Source: Citrobacter freundii | GTDB lineage: Bacteria > Bacteroidota > Bacteroidia > Chitinophagales > Chitinophagaceae | Reading direction: 5' to 3' | DNA length: 64,000 nucleotides | Assembly (NCBI GenBank): GCA_003243445.1 | Contig: QFQQ01000008.1 | Location: forward strand, 1 to 64,000 | Shown: piece by piece, positions 43,001-51,211 of the stretch | Layout: each line of letters opens with the position of its first letter | Numbering within the stretch: position 1 is the stretch's first letter | Position numbers and translations under genes: made by a program | Notes under the pieces: model-generated | The model's database searches: none | Seen by the model: only the letters and a program-made list of their open reading frames with translations | What the model was told of the DNA's origin: nothing

Positions 43001-43134
43001 CCGATGCCCGATGGTAGATACTCGATGTTCGCCATCAATCCGAACCCGATTTCTTTTGTTATTTCGTGTTCAAGAAGCTCCTGCTGTCAATGTCGATCAT
43101 CGACCATCCGACATCGAATATCGAGCATCAGCTC
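43001..43134. repeat. GATG-unit palindrome (family 4, copy b)
   Basis: The left arm has CCGATGCCCGATGG- and CTCGATGTTCG-type units. The right arm 43091-43134 is the inverted version, with CGACCATCCGACATCGA. It fills the spacer between the D-amino-acid dehydrogenase and epimerase genes and overlaps the epimerase stop codon. Confidence 0.75.
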
Positions 43135-44134
43135 AGATCACTTGAAATCCGTGCGCATAAGGATCGTCTTCCGTATCGATCCAGATCTGATTGTATCCGT
43201 ATATTCTCGCCCATCCTTCCACGCTTGGCCTGATGGCAGGTTTGCCGGCGATGGTTGTTTCTTCTTCGATCAGGCCGGTGAACTTACTGCCAATGATGCT
43301 CTCGTGAATGAATGGCTGACCCTTTTTCAGCAGCCCCTTTGCATACCATTGGGCCATGCGGGCGCTGGTGCCAGTGCCGCAGGGTGAGCGGTCGATCGCC
43401 TTGTCTCCATAGAACACGGCGTTGCGTGCAGTGCTTTGCGGATCCAGCACATCGCCCGTCCACAATACATGAGAACATCCCCTGATCGTATCATTCTCCG
43501 GGTGGATGAACTCATATTTTGCATTAATATTATTTCTTAACTCCCTTGCCCATGCAATCAATTGTCCGGCAGTATAATGTTGAAGTCCTTTAAAATTTTT
43601 CTGTACATCAACGATCGCATAAAAATTACCGCCATAAGACACATCGATGGTCAGTTCACCAAGGTCCGGGCATTCCACTTTCAGATCAGTAGAATGCAGG
43701 AATGAAGCGACATTGGTGAGCTTTACGGATTTCACTTTGCCTTTTTCTTCTTTGTATTCGATCAATACCAGGCCGGCCGGAGCTTCCATGCGGATAACGC
43801 CCGGCGTCTTTGGTTTGATCAGTCCTTCTTCCACTGCGATCGTGATCGTTCCGATCGTACCATGCCCACACATCGGGAGGCAGCCGCTGGTCTCGATAAA
43901 GAGTACAGCTACATCATTTGCTGGATCATGTGGCGGATAAAGGATGCTTCCGCTCATCATATCATGCCCTCTTGGCTCAAACATGAGCCCGGTCCTGATC
44001 CAGTCATAATGTTTCAGAAAATGCTGGCGCTTCTCACTCATGTTGGCGCCTTCCAGCGCCGGTCCGCCTTTTCTCACAAGCCTAACTGGATTTCCACAGG
44101 TGTGTGCGTCAACACAATCGAAAGTATGTTTCAT
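43133..44134 (-). CDS. 4-hydroxyproline epimerase
   Basis: This 333-residue member of the proline racemase family interconverts trans-4-hydroxy-L-proline and cis-4-hydroxy-D-proline using two catalytic cysteines. Both are present: Cys89 in MCGHGT and Cys252 in DRSPCGTGTS. That separates it from trans-3-hydroxyproline dehydratases, which have Thr at the second place. It starts the hydroxyproline pathway. The D-amino-acid dehydrogenase gene follows on the same strand across a palindromic repeat, and the ketoglutarate-semialdehyde dehydrogenase gene lies 1.7 kb away. Confidence 0.92.
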   Translation of the reverse strand: MKHTFDCVDAHTCGNPVRLVRKGGPALEGANMSEKRQHFLKHYDWIRTGLMFEPRGHDMMSGSILYPPHDPANDVAVLFIETSGCLPMCGHGTIGTITIAVEEGLIKPKTPGVIRMEAPAGLVLIEYKEEKGKVKSVKLTNVASFLHSTDLKVECPDLGELTIDVSYGGNFYAIVDVQKNFKGLQHYTAGQLIAWARELRNNINAKYEFIHPENDTIRGCSHVLWTGDVLDPQSTARNAVFYGDKAIDRSPCGTGTSARMAQWYAKGLLKKGQPFIHESIIGSKFTGLIEEETTIAGKPAIRPSVEGWARIYGYNQIWIDTEDDPYAHGFQVI

Positions 44135-44282
44135 AAATTATTATAGCGGGTAAATGTCGTAAAGCCCTAAAATTAAGCTAAGAGTTGAAAGGAGGGAAAG
44201 AGGGAAAGGGGAAATTTTGAAAGTGGTTAAGATAGTGAGAGGGAGGGTTAAAATTTGAAAGTTTAAGGGGTTTGGGGGAGTT

Positions 44283-44460
44283 AGGTTCCAGAGGTTCCAT
44301 AGGTTTGATAGGTTTCAGAGGTTGCTACCGCGATCTGCAAATTTCCGCCCGATCAACTTATTTCAGTCGCGGTAGTAATCTGATCAGGAAAAAAGAATGT
44401 AGTTACAAATCGCGGTAGCAACCTCTGGAACTTCTGGAACTTCTTAAACCTCTGGAACTT
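44283..44460. repeat. 9-bp-unit palindrome, copy I, with an extra core
   Basis: The left arm (44283-44343) ends in GGTTGCTACCGCGATCTGCAA and the right arm (44404-44460) starts TTACAAATCGCGGTAGCAAC. A third core-like segment, CAGTCGCGGTAGTAATCTG (about 44365-44383), lies in the loop. It lies between divergent genes, so a simple terminator role is unlikely. The remaining part of the 44135-44516 gap is purine-rich and featureless. Confidence 0.85.
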
Positions 44461-44487
44461 TACTCCCCGCCGGTCGTTTCAAAAAAG

Positions 44488-44515
44488 TTGGTAGATTTGA
44501 TCAAGATTGCTTTTG
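44488..44515 (+). promoter_or_regulatory. Candidate promoter of the sterol-desaturase-family gene
   Basis: TTG at 44488-44490 (-33) and TGCTTTTG at 44508-44515 (-7, one mismatch) are 17 bp apart. The box ends one base before the annotated ATG. Confidence 0.4.
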
Positions 44516-44516
44516 T

Positions 44517-45800
44517 ATGGAAACGTATGGAAAGATTTTACTGATCGCCATGCCTGCGTTTTTGTTGCTTGTATTGTTTGAGAAATGGTATGGCTGGTTT
44601 AAAAAGAAAGAGACCGTACAGACGATGGACATGCTGTCCAGTCTGAGCAGTGGAATTACCAATGTGACAAAGGACGTGCTCGGTCTTGTCCTGGTCCTTA
44701 TCTCCTATCCCTGGCTGGTGGATCACCTGGCAGTTACGCATATTTCTTCATCGGTCATTGTTTATGTCATCGCATTCCTGGCATTGGACCTGGCGGGCTA
44801 TTGGGTACACAGGATCCAGCATGTGAGTAATTTTTTCTGGAACGGTCATATTATTCATCATAGCAGTGAGGAGTTTAACCTGGCGTGTGCGCTGAGGCAA
44901 AGTATATCGTCGGTGGTGAGGGTCTTTGTGGTCTTTCTGTTGCCGGCAGCTTTGCTGGGTGTGCCAAAGCAGGTGATCGAGGTGGTGGCGCCGTTGCACT
45001 TGTTTGCACAGTTCTGGTATCATACGCAGCATATTAATAAAATGGGGTTCCTGGAAAAGATCATTGTCACGCCTTCGCACCATCGCGTGCATCATGCGAT
45101 CAATCCTGAATACCTGGATAAGAACTATGGTCAGATCTTTATCTTCTGGGATAAATGGTTTGGCAGCTTCCAGGAGGAAATGAAAGATGTGCCGCCGGTG
45201 TATGGCATTACCAGGCCGGTACGGACATGGAATCCGATCAAGATCAACTTCCAGCATGTATGGCTGATGCTGCAGGATACCTGGAGGACAAAGAGCTGGA
45301 ATGAAAAGCTAAAGCTATGGATTATGCCGACCGGCTATCGTCCTGCAGATGCCGCGGAGCGTTTCCCCGTTTATAAGATCGATAATGTATATGAATTTGA
45401 AAAATATACCACGGCCACTCCTGCCGGCTTTAAAGCCTGGTGCTGGGTGCAATTGCTGATGATCCTGTTTTTTGTCAGCTATCTTTTTGGAAACATTGCC
45501 GGGATCAAAGAGATCAATACGGCGTTACTCTTCTGGTATGGTGCGTTTATCTTTCTCAGCGTGTATGCACTGACTGATCTCATGGACGGCAATCTCTCTT
45601 CCATCATTTGGGAGATCCTGCGGAGCGGTCTGGGAATCTGGTTTCTTATTTCGCAGAAAGACTGGTTTGGGGCTTCGGTTTATACTTCAGCCGTTTTTTA
45701 TGTATTGGCCGCATATTTTGTTCTTTCGATTGTGGGGACTGTGTGGTGGGCTCAGTCAATTACAAAACGCGGATTGGAAAACGCGGATTACGCGAATTAG
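44517..45800 (+). CDS. Sterol desaturase (fatty acid hydroxylase) superfamily protein
   Basis: This 427-residue integral membrane di-iron protein has histidine clusters HRIQH (98-102), HIIHH (111-115), HTQH (about 168) and HHRVHH (about 188-193), the eight-His metal site of this superfamily. Hydrophobic spans lie before and among them. The C-terminal third (about 320-420) adds four or five further membrane helices not needed for the catalytic core. Members hydroxylate or desaturate lipids or cleave ether lipids (alkylglycerol monooxygenase-like). The substrate is unknown. The gene is on the opposite strand, inside the hydroxyproline gene group. Confidence 0.88.
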   Translation: METYGKILLIAMPAFLLLVLFEKWYGWFKKKETVQTMDMLSSLSSGITNVTKDVLGLVLVLISYPWLVDHLAVTHISSSVIVYVIAFLALDLAGYWVHRIQHVSNFFWNGHIIHHSSEEFNLACALRQSISSVVRVFVVFLLPAALLGVPKQVIEVVAPLHLFAQFWYHTQHINKMGFLEKIIVTPSHHRVHHAINPEYLDKNYGQIFIFWDKWFGSFQEEMKDVPPVYGITRPVRTWNPIKINFQHVWLMLQDTWRTKSWNEKLKLWIMPTGYRPADAAERFPVYKIDNVYEFEKYTTATPAGFKAWCWVQLLMILFFVSYLFGNIAGIKEINTALLFWYGAFIFLSVYALTDLMDGNLSSIIWEILRSGLGIWFLISQKDWFGASVYTSAVFYVLAAYFVLSIVGTVWWAQSITKRGLENADYAN

Positions 45801-45850
45801 CTTCCATCAACCAGAAACTAATTCGTGTAATCCGTGCCTTATAATTTGTG

Positions 45851-47335
45851 TTATGCGATAGCTCCATCTCCGCGCACATTATTTACGATTCTCGAGATCT
45901 GCAGCGGATTCGCATTCTTCAACTCCGCCGGCAGCAAACTATCCGGCCAGTTCTGAAACGCCACCGGTCTTGCAAAACGTTTGATACCGTCAGCACCAAC
46001 AGAAGTGAAACGGCTATCCGTTGTTGCAGGGAATGGTCCGCCGTGATGCATGGAAAGACAAACCTCCACACCCGTTGGTACACTATTTAAAATAAATCTG
46101 CCGCAGATATTCTTTACTTCTTCCACCAGCGCGTCATGGTCAAGAATATCCTGCTCGGTTGCCATTAACGTAGTGGTCAGTTGCCCTTCGAGATGTTTTG
46201 CCACAGCAAGCATTTCCACTTCGTCATGACATTTTACAACGAGTGAATATGGTCCGAAGACTTCCTGGTGCAGGATCGGGTTTTGTATGAACACACCGGC
46301 GGGAACCGATGCAATTGTTGGCGCTCCCTGATCCATTTGAGGATCGGTGCCGGATACGGCCACTGTTTCCACCTGTTCCTGGGCGATCGCATTGGCTCTT
46401 CGTTCAACATAGTTTTTGAAAATGCCGGTATTGAGCATAGTACCCGGTGTTGTTTTGACGATCTCTTCGGAAAGTGTTTCTATGAACACATTAAGATCGC
46501 TGTTGTCGATACCAATGATCAGTCCCGGATTGGTACAAAATTGTCCTACACCCAGCGTGATCGAGCCTGCATACATTTTTGCCGTTTCCGCAGCGGCTTC
46601 TTTCAATTTTCCTGGTAATAAGAACACAGGATTGATACTGCTCATTTCTGCGAACACAGGGATGGGTTGTTTGCGTTGATTGGCCCAATCGAATAATTGT
46701 TTGCCTCCGGTATAAGAACCGGTAAAGCCAACCGCTCTTGAATACGGATGTTCTACCAGTGCCTTTCCTACTTCAAATGACACGCCGTGCAAATGTGTGA
46801 ATACTCCTGCCGGCAATCCCGAAGCTTTTACTGCTTTATGGATCGCCTGCGCAACCAATTCGCTTGTGCGGGCATGTGCGGGGTGTGCTTTTACAATGAC
46901 CGGGCAACCCGCAGCAAAAGCACAGGCGGTATCTCCTCCCGCAGTTGAATAAGCAAAAGGAAAGTTAGCCGCGCCGAATACAACCACCGGTCCAAGCGGA
47001 ACCAGCATCTTGCGGATATCCGGCTTTGGAGGATTTTTGTCCGGGATCGCCGTATCGATCCTCGCTTCCAGCCAGTCACCGCGCTCACATGCTTCCGCAT
47101 AACTTGTCAGCTGGAACATAGTACGTGCCCGTTCACCTCTCAGTCTTGCCTCCGGTAAATGCGTTTCTTCACCAGCCACTGTCAGCAGTTCATCCCCTAT
47201 CGCTTCGATCTCTTTGGCGATACTGCGCATGAAGTTTGCGCGCTGGTGCAATGATATCTTCCTGTAAACATGAAATGCATCCCATGCTTCCTGCATGGCT
47301 ATTTCGATTGCTGCGATATTTGCGTCCTGAAACAT
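45851..47335 (-). CDS. Aldehyde dehydrogenase, probable 2,5-dioxovalerate (alpha-ketoglutarate semialdehyde) dehydrogenase
   Basis: The NAD(P)-dependent aldehyde dehydrogenase has 494 residues from ATG 47335. The catalytic Cys267 is in GQFCTNPG, the general base Glu230 in FAEMSS, and the nucleotide loop GFTGSYTGG lies at about 203-211. N-terminal VFGAANFPFAYSTAGGDT (about 119-136) and the late block LHQEVFGPYSLVV are typical of the alpha-ketoglutarate semialdehyde dehydrogenase subgroup. It would oxidise the semialdehyde produced from hydroxyproline to 2-oxoglutarate. The deaminase that makes that semialdehyde is not seen in the window. Confidence 0.9.
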   Translation of the reverse strand: MFQDANIAAIEIAMQEAWDAFHVYRKISLHQRANFMRSIAKEIEAIGDELLTVAGEETHLPEARLRGERARTMFQLTSYAEACERGDWLEARIDTAIPDKNPPKPDIRKMLVPLGPVVVFGAANFPFAYSTAGGDTACAFAAGCPVIVKAHPAHARTSELVAQAIHKAVKASGLPAGVFTHLHGVSFEVGKALVEHPYSRAVGFTGSYTGGKQLFDWANQRKQPIPVFAEMSSINPVFLLPGKLKEAAAETAKMYAGSITLGVGQFCTNPGLIIGIDNSDLNVFIETLSEEIVKTTPGTMLNTGIFKNYVERRANAIAQEQVETVAVSGTDPQMDQGAPTIASVPAGVFIQNPILHQEVFGPYSLVVKCHDEVEMLAVAKHLEGQLTTTLMATEQDILDHDALVEEVKNICGRFILNSVPTGVEVCLSMHHGGPFPATTDSRFTSVGADGIKRFARPVAFQNWPDSLLPAELKNANPLQISRIVNNVRGDGAIA

Positions 47336-47630
47336 GATCAATCTTTTTTAATACTATAAAAAACTACTGACGATTTATTTTTTTTGACGGGATCCTATTA
47401 CGGATCACTTTCAAAATCCGTTCCCTTTCTTTGCTGATAGCTGCTCCTTTTCCATTATCATCTGTAATGCTGACATTATTACAGGTGCGACTTATTTTAC
47501 GCGTAAATGGCACAAAGATCCAGTTTGATAACGGGATAAAGATAGGAGTTTTAAGAGGAGGCGAATGGAATGGTTAATATCAGGCTATGAATGGTGAAAA
47601 AGAGGAAACAATTATTTCTTTCTTCAATTA
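47336..47630. other. Non-coding spacer, no feature identified
   Basis: Between the aldehyde dehydrogenase start and the polysaccharide locus I see no ORF, repeat-family member or good promoter. The aldehyde dehydrogenase promoter must lie in its right-adjacent part (about 47340-47450), but no confident -7 box was found. Confidence 0.4.
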
Positions 47631-47634
47631 TGCA

Positions 47635-47669
47635 TAAAAAAAGCAGCTTCAGTAATTACTGAAACTGCC
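47635..47669 (-). terminator. Terminator at the end of the polysaccharide utilisation operon
   Basis: On the minus strand an 11-bp stem GCAGtTTCAGTA/ATTACTGAAgCTGC (one internal mismatch) is followed by TTTTTTT. It lies 27 bp past the last alpha-galactosidase gene and marks the operon end. Confidence 0.8.
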
Positions 47670-47695
47670 GCCGGGGTGCTTACAGTTACACTTCG

Positions 47696-49915
47696 CTACT
47701 TCACCTTTTCCAGTTTTAATACCACGCTTGCTCTTTCCCTTCTCACCTGCGGGTTAAAGCCGATCTTCATCAGGAAATCTCCCGAAAGCTGCGTTGCAGG
47801 ATCGATAGCTGAAGTTGTTCCGGGATAAAGACTTATTTCTTTTATTGAATAAATACCCTGAGGGTCGAGACCTTTCAAACGGATCGGCAGGCTGCTGCCT
47901 TCACCATACCGGTTATTCACGAGATAATTAAAAATGACCGCGCTTGTTTTTGCCTTGTTCACATACGCAACTGATGCCACCGGTCCTTCATGCGGGTCCG
48001 ACAAACGATATTGATCTCCCTGCCAGATGATCTGGCGGAATGACCGGTATTCCCTGATCGCATTCTGACAATAAGCAAGATCTTTTGGGTCGAGATGATT
48101 TACTACAATGTCAAATCCCAACTTTCCCATCATCGCCACATCCACCCTGAACTTGATCGGTTGCTTTCCCCAATCTGTAACGTGATTGGCACTGGCGATC
48201 GCCGGATAGAAATAAGAATATTCCCATTGTATAAAGATCCGTTCCAGCGGATCCGTGTTATCACTCGGCCAGTATTCTGTGAAGTATTGTAATGCTCCAT
48301 AGTCCACACGGCCACCGCCGCCCGAACATAACATCATCGGAACAACGGGATATTTCTCACGGATCCTTTTCAATACATTGTAAAGGCCGCGGACATATTC
48401 AATATAAAAATGTGATTGATCAGAAAGATAAGCGGAGTGTGCGTTATAAATAACCGCGTTGCAATCCCATTTTATGTAAGCGAGGCCAGGATTCTTAACA
48501 AAAAGATCATTCACCGTATTGAACACAAAATCCTGCACATCAGGATTACTCAGATCAAGTACGAGCTGATTGCGGAAATAATGTTCCGCTCTGGCGGGTT
48601 GCTTAACCACCCAATCAGGATGCTTTTCGTACAACTCACTTTTGGGACTTACCATTTCCGGCTCAAGCCAGATACCAAATTTCACCCCGTTCCTATCTGC
48701 CTCTTTTACCAGCGTGGCGATGCCGTTCGGAAGTTTGTTTTTGTTTTCCTGCCAGTCACCCAGACCGGTATGGTCATCATTTCTTGGGTATTTATTGGCG
48801 AACCAACCATCATCCAGCAGAAACAGATCCACGCCAAGTTTGCGTGTATCTTTTAAAAGTTCTTTCAGCTTATTTTCGTTGAAATCGAAATAAGTAGCCT
48901 CCCAGTTATTCAGCAGTGTAAGCCGCTCTCCTTTGCCGTCAAGCAGTTTGTAATTTCTTGCCCAGTCATGCAATTGGCGGCTGGCGTAGCCCTTTCCATT
49001 GTTCGACAGTACATACACAAATGCGGGTGTTACAAATTCTTCACCAGGCTTCAGCGTATACGGCGATGCATAGTTATTAATACCCGGGAAGATCCTGAGA
49101 TTATCCTGAAAATCTATTTCGAGATCGGTGCGGAAATTACCGCTGTATTCCAGGCTCCCGAATAATACGGTGCCTTCATCTTCGGTTGCCGGTCTGTCTA
49201 AAGAGATCATGAAGGTTGAGGGCTGAAACAAATTCGCTCTTGTACCCAGTTTTGAGTCCAGCGTTTTGATACCATGTGTCAGCTTTACTTCTTCCGCCTG
49301 CATTTCCTTTGCCCAATCGCCATGATATTGATTCAGCCAGAAACTTTTGCCTTTTAAATAAAGATTGGCGGAAGCATATTTATGCAGCACAACATTGCCT
49401 TTCTCACGGTTTTTTACAGCCACCCATTGTTCAATCACATCCTGTTTTGAATAAGCTTTATAGAATAATGTTACATCAAGGTCATAAACCGGATCTTTCA
49501 GGTAAACGGTCAGCAAGGACACGTTATCATCAATTGCCTTTGTTTCATGTTTTACGTAACGCAGGTCAAGTGAATTGTTCCCATCCGCATGTGTTACAGT
49601 AATTGCAGGTTCCATCAGGTTGCGTGAGCCGGAGCCTGTGTATGCAGCATTCAGCACTTCGGAATAATCCGGAGCCTGATTGTAAACCCGACCGATATAA
49701 GCATATTCATTCGCATTATTTATTTTCTTTCCATGATAAATGATGGACAGATTTTTGTCTTTATCCGCTTTCAGCAAAAGTGTATTATCAGCCGTTTGTA
49801 CAGGTATGAAAATATCCTGCGAAAAGCTGTTGTTGAAACTGAGTATTGCTGTCAGGAAAAACAAACAGGCCATCATTCGAAGAAATCGCTCACCACAAAG
49901 TGTTCTTTTATTCAT
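47696..49915 (-). CDS. GH36 alpha-galactosidase
   Basis: The protein is about 739 residues from the ATG before a hydrophobic signal segment (about 10-30, ending NSFSQ), so it is secreted to the periplasm or surface. An N-terminal beta supersandwich is followed by a TIM barrel and a C-terminal beta domain, the GH36 plan. The nucleophile is Asp484 in YIKWDCN and the acid/base Asp552 in WPSDNTDP. GLGDWQENKNKLPNGI and MLCSGGGGRVDYG are family blocks. It would release terminal alpha-D-galactose. It is the last gene of the minus-strand operon. Confidence 0.92.
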   Translation of the reverse strand: MNKRTLCGERFLRMMACLFFLTAILSFNNSFSQDIFIPVQTADNTLLLKADKDKNLSIIYHGKKINNANEYAYIGRVYNQAPDYSEVLNAAYTGSGSRNLMEPAITVTHADGNNSLDLRYVKHETKAIDDNVSLLTVYLKDPVYDLDVTLFYKAYSKQDVIEQWVAVKNREKGNVVLHKYASANLYLKGKSFWLNQYHGDWAKEMQAEEVKLTHGIKTLDSKLGTRANLFQPSTFMISLDRPATEDEGTVLFGSLEYSGNFRTDLEIDFQDNLRIFPGINNYASPYTLKPGEEFVTPAFVYVLSNNGKGYASRQLHDWARNYKLLDGKGERLTLLNNWEATYFDFNENKLKELLKDTRKLGVDLFLLDDGWFANKYPRNDDHTGLGDWQENKNKLPNGIATLVKEADRNGVKFGIWLEPEMVSPKSELYEKHPDWVVKQPARAEHYFRNQLVLDLSNPDVQDFVFNTVNDLFVKNPGLAYIKWDCNAVIYNAHSAYLSDQSHFYIEYVRGLYNVLKRIREKYPVVPMMLCSGGGGRVDYGALQYFTEYWPSDNTDPLERIFIQWEYSYFYPAIASANHVTDWGKQPIKFRVDVAMMGKLGFDIVVNHLDPKDLAYCQNAIREYRSFRQIIWQGDQYRLSDPHEGPVASVAYVNKAKTSAVIFNYLVNNRYGEGSSLPIRLKGLDPQGIYSIKEISLYPGTTSAIDPATQLSGDFLMKIGFNPQVRRERASVVLKLEKVK

Positions 49916-49995
49916 AATAGTTATATCCGTGTTTAACAATTAACCTGATGCACTTGCATCATTATATAAGCGGGTTTGGATCAATGAACGCGATG

Positions 49996-51201
49996 TTATT
50001 TTTTGATCAACCGGAAGAGTTTTGTTTCATGTGACATGACCTTTCCTTTCCAGTTGTTTTTTGTTGCGGCAACGGCGTGTTGCCATACATCTTTTATTAT
50101 ATAATTGCCGGTCAATCTCAATTCTTTTATATCGACCGTTGTTTCCAGTGTGTGATCGGTTTTATTCAGGATCGCCACTGCGGCATCGCCGTTTTGCAAC
50201 GGTTTCAGGAAAACATCCCATTCAGGTGTAGAACTGATGCGTTGCGCCTGTTTGCCTTCTTTATCCTGGTTGATATCGATAACTTCTTTATTGAGCAGGA
50301 TCTTTTTGGTAACCTCATTCATTTTGGTGAGATCGTTTGTTGCGATCAGCGGTGCCGCCATAATACTCCAAAGGCTCATCTGGCTTTGATATTCTGTATC
50401 CGTGCAGCCGATACCGCCAAGATCTGATGAAGGGCCTTTTGCGCCATACAAACCAACCACCAGCATATCCGGGTCATTCCAGTGACCGGGGCCGGCATGA
50501 GCGGCAAGATCACCGTTCACTGCAACGATATCCATAATACCCTCACCACCTTCATTGGGTTTTGCTTTCCATTTATCACGGACATCTCCGGTTGTGCGCC
50601 AGAGATTGCCACCGGCAGCAGCGGCCCAGTTCCATGGTCTTCTTCCGCCCCATTCGCAGACGCCAAAGGTAATATCGCGTCCGGACCTGGTCAATGCATC
50701 CGCCATTTTTGTATAACGTGCGCGCGCCGTAGCTGAATCACCCGGAGCATTGCAATAATCATATTTAAGGTAATCGATACCCCATGAAGCAAAGGTTTTT
50801 GCATCCTGCTCCTCAAAATTCAGGCTTGCCGTATAACCCGCACAGGTCAACGGTGCTGCATCGGAGTAAATGCCAAGTTTAATACCCTTTCCATGTACAT
50901 AGTCCGCCAGTGCCTTGATCCCGGATGGGAATTTTTTACTGTCGGGAATGATATTATTCCTGTTATCTCTCCCGCCCTGCCATCCGTCATCAATGATCAG
51001 GTATTGATATCCGGCTTTCACCATGCCGGTTGAATCCATTGCGTCCGCTATGCGCTTGATGATCTCTTCGCTGATATGTTCCCCGTAAAGGTTCCAGGTC
51101 ATCCATCCCATTGGCGGAGTATCTGCCAGGGCTGAACGTTTACGCTGTGAGAATAAAACGCTGCAGCATAAAACAGATAATATCAATAGTAAATGCTTCA
51201 T
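49996..51201 (-). CDS. GH27 alpha-galactosidase
   Basis: This 401-residue enzyme has a short signal peptide (about 1-18). The (beta/alpha)8 barrel begins with TPPMGWMTWNLYGEHI and LIIDDGWQGG (about 68-77). The nucleophile is Asp148 in YLKYDYCN and the acid/base Asp206 in WRTTGDVRDKW. GPGHWNDPDMLVVG is the family's late block, and a small C-terminal beta domain ends the protein. It hydrolyses alpha-linked galactose. It lies between a GH36 and the GH95 genes with only 10 bp to GH95, in one transcript. Confidence 0.94.
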   Translation of the reverse strand: MKHLLLILSVLCCSVLFSQRKRSALADTPPMGWMTWNLYGEHISEEIIKRIADAMDSTGMVKAGYQYLIIDDGWQGGRDNRNNIIPDSKKFPSGIKALADYVHGKGIKLGIYSDAAPLTCAGYTASLNFEEQDAKTFASWGIDYLKYDYCNAPGDSATARARYTKMADALTRSGRDITFGVCEWGGRRPWNWAAAAGGNLWRTTGDVRDKWKAKPNEGGEGIMDIVAVNGDLAAHAGPGHWNDPDMLVVGLYGAKGPSSDLGGIGCTDTEYQSQMSLWSIMAAPLIATNDLTKMNEVTKKILLNKEVIDINQDKEGKQAQRISSTPEWDVFLKPLQNGDAAVAILNKTDHTLETTVDIKELRLTGNYIIKDVWQHAVAATKNNWKGKVMSHETKLFRLIKK

Positions 51202-51211
51202 AAAATCATGC

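Noticed and set aside
3157..44460. CRISPR array interpretation of the repeated GGTTYCANA motifs
   Set aside because: Units are only 9 bp, tandem without unique spacers, and arranged as inverted arms. No cas genes are present.
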